A program made the translations under genes and the position numbers. A stretch of 15,188 nt of DNA. Origin: Clostridiaceae bacterium. Lineage in GTDB: Bacteria; Bacillota; Clostridia; Oscillospirales; Acutalibacteraceae. Where the stretch lies: contig JAEDIL010000042.1 of assembly GCA_016292455.1 (NCBI GenBank), positions 1 to 15,188 on the forward strand, given 5' to 3'. The first letter of the stretch is position 1. Each line of letters starts with the position of its first letter. Positions 13,921 to 15,188 of this stretch are shown in pieces. The notes beneath the pieces were generated by a model. That model saw only the letters and a program-made list of their open reading frames with translations. It ran no database searches and was not told the DNA's origin.

Positions 13921-15188
13921 ATGAGCAAAACCATTAAAAATGCCGTTCTTAAAAAGAACGACGAAATAAGACTTGAAATAACGGCACTGACCTCGCAGGG
14001 TAGCGGGGTCGGTCGTTTTGATTCAATGGCGGTTTTTGTTGAGGGAACAGCGCCCGGAGACATTGTTCTTGCACATATTATTCTTGTCAAGAGCAGCTAT
14101 GCCGTCGGAATAATCAAAAATCTGATAAGACCGTCAAAGCACCGCATAGCCTGTGACTGCGGCGTATTCAGCTCCTGCGGCGGTTGTTCATACAGGCATA
14201 TTGATTACGCCCAAGAGCTTCGCGAAAAGCGCAGGCGCGTCAAAGACGCTTTTGAACGAATCGGAGCGATTGACACTCCCGTCGGAGAAATACTTCACGG
14301 CAGCCATGCCGAAAGATACCGCAACAAGGCGCAGTATCCGGTTGCGCTGACACCCCAGGGAAAAACACTCATCGGCTTTTATGCAAAAAAGAGCCACCGT
14401 GTTGTTGACTGCCGCGACTGCCTTTTGCAGCCTGCTGAATTTGAAGGAATTCTTCGCGTGGTTGAACGCTGGGCGGCGTTTGCCGGAGTGTCTGTTTATG
14501 ACGAAAAAACAAAAAGCGGTCTTTTGCGTCATATTTATATCCGAAAGGGTTTTAAAACCGGTCAGGTTATGGTCTGCCTTGTCATGACAAGCCGTTTTTG
14601 CCCGAAGAGTGAACGTCTTGTTGAGGCGCTTTTGAACGAAAACTCAGAAATAAAGAGCATTGTTCTGAATGTGAACCCAAAGGACACAAATGTAATTCTG
14701 TCTCAGGAATGTCAGACGCTTTGGGGAGAAGATTTCATTGAAGACGAGCTGTGTTCGCTGCGTTTCAGAATATCACCGCTTTCGTTTTTCCAGGTGAATC
14801 CCGAGGGCGCGCAGATCCTGTATGAAAAAGCAGCCGAATATGCCGCGCTGACCGGAAATGAGGTTCTTCTTGACCTTTATTGCGGAACGGGTACAATCGG
14901 TCTTTCCATGGCAAAAAACGCAAAGAAGGTCATCGGCGTTGAAATAATTCCTCAGGCTATTGAAAACGCTAAGGAAAACGCAAGGCTCAACAGCATAACA
15001 AACGCGGAGTTTTTCTGCGACGATGCCTCCGGCGCGGCAAAACGCCTGAGCGAGAGCTCAACAAAGATTGACGTAATAATCCTTGACCCGCCGAGGAAAG
15101 GTTGCAGCCGCGATGTAATTGATGCGGCGGTAAAAATGAATCCGGAACGTATTGTTTATGTCTCCTGTGACAGCGCTACGCTTGCAAG
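13921..15188 (+). CDS. 23S rRNA (uracil-5-)-methyltransferase, RlmD/RumA family (3' end outside window)
   Basis: SAM-dependent methylation of a uridine C5 in 23S rRNA (or tRNA in the TrmA-like branch). The window holds the first 422 codons, and the frame runs off the end. An N-terminal TRAM-like beta domain (about 10-68) is followed by an iron-sulfur cluster motif, Cys80-x5-Cys86-x2-Cys89 with Cys167 as the fourth ligand. Then come SFFQVNPEGA (288-297), SAM motif LLDLYCGTGTIGL (316-328), DPPRKGC (389-395) and catalytic Cys416 in VSCDSATLA, so almost all of the catalytic domain is present. The ATG at 13921, 2 bases after the LCP stop, has AGGG 6 bases upstream; the ATG at 13915, overlapping that stop, is a possible alternative. 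Which of RlmC, RlmD, RlmCD or TrmA it is cannot be settled from sequence alone. Confidence 0.93.
   Translation, partial: MSKTIKNAVLKKNDEIRLEITALTSQGSGVGRFDSMAVFVEGTAPGDIVLAHIILVKSSYAVGIIKNLIRPSKHRIACDCGVFSSCGGCSYRHIDYAQELREKRRRVKDAFERIGAIDTPVGEILHGSHAERYRNKAQYPVALTPQGKTLIGFYAKKSHRVVDCRDCLLQPAEFEGILRVVERWAAFAGVSVYDEKTKSGLLRHIYIRKGFKTGQVMVCLVMTSRFCPKSERLVEALLNENSEIKSIVLNVNPKDTNVILSQECQTLWGEDFIEDELCSLRFRISPLSFFQVNPEGAQILYEKAAEYAALTGNEVLLDLYCGTGTIGLSMAKNAKKVIGVEIIPQAIENAKENARLNSITNAEFFCDDASGAAKRLSESSTKIDVIILDPPRKGCSRDVIDAAVKMNPERIVYVSCDSATLA

Overview
The window is a chromosomal segment of a low- to mid-GC Firmicute, most likely a gut or rumen Clostridia of the Ruminococcaceae/Oscillospirales kind. 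I infer this from the pairing of a type I with a type III glutamine synthetase, an ANTAR regulator beside glnA, strong AGGAGG-type ribosome binding sites, consensus sigma-A promoters and bacterial protein families throughout. I see no mobile element, CRISPR array or phage gene.

Layout. Minus strand, 131-3627: glnA (type I glutamine synthetase), an ANTAR-domain regulator and pyrG (CTP synthase), probably one operon ending in a terminator at 21-67. Plus strand, 4150-7836: glnN (type III glutamine synthetase) and asnB (asparagine synthase), divergent from the first operon and closed by a 20-bp hairpin terminator at 7881-7925. Then come a tRNA-Lys(TTT) on the minus strand (8117-8192) with its own promoter and terminator, nagA, an archaeal-type phosphoglycerate mutase (apgM), an OmpR-type response regulator with its histidine kinase, an LCP-family envelope protein, and a 5' fragment of an RlmD/RumA-type rRNA uridine methyltransferase that runs off the end.

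The most interesting part is the 522-base divergent intergenic region 3628-4149. Both operons start from near-perfect TTGACA-17-TATAAT-like promoters, and both leaders fold into intrinsic terminators ahead of the first gene. Overlapping the ascending arm of each terminator is a small alternative hairpin with a six-base loop of the form AAGGRM: AAGGAC in the glnA leader, AAGGAA and AAGGGC in the glnN leader. A hexaloop with A at position 1 and G at position 4 is the known signature of RNA bound by ANTAR antiterminators, and an ANTAR protein is the second gene of the glnA operon. The region therefore reads as a self-contained circuit: the ANTAR protein would release termination in its own operon and in the divergent glnN-asnB operon, coupling ammonia assimilation (two synthetases) to glutamine use (AsnB, PyrG). 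The regulator has lost the usual phosphoacceptor aspartate, so its input signal is probably not simple phosphorylation. The type I synthetase is short and has lysine where the catalytic flap glutamate is expected, so it may be impaired or partly regulatory.
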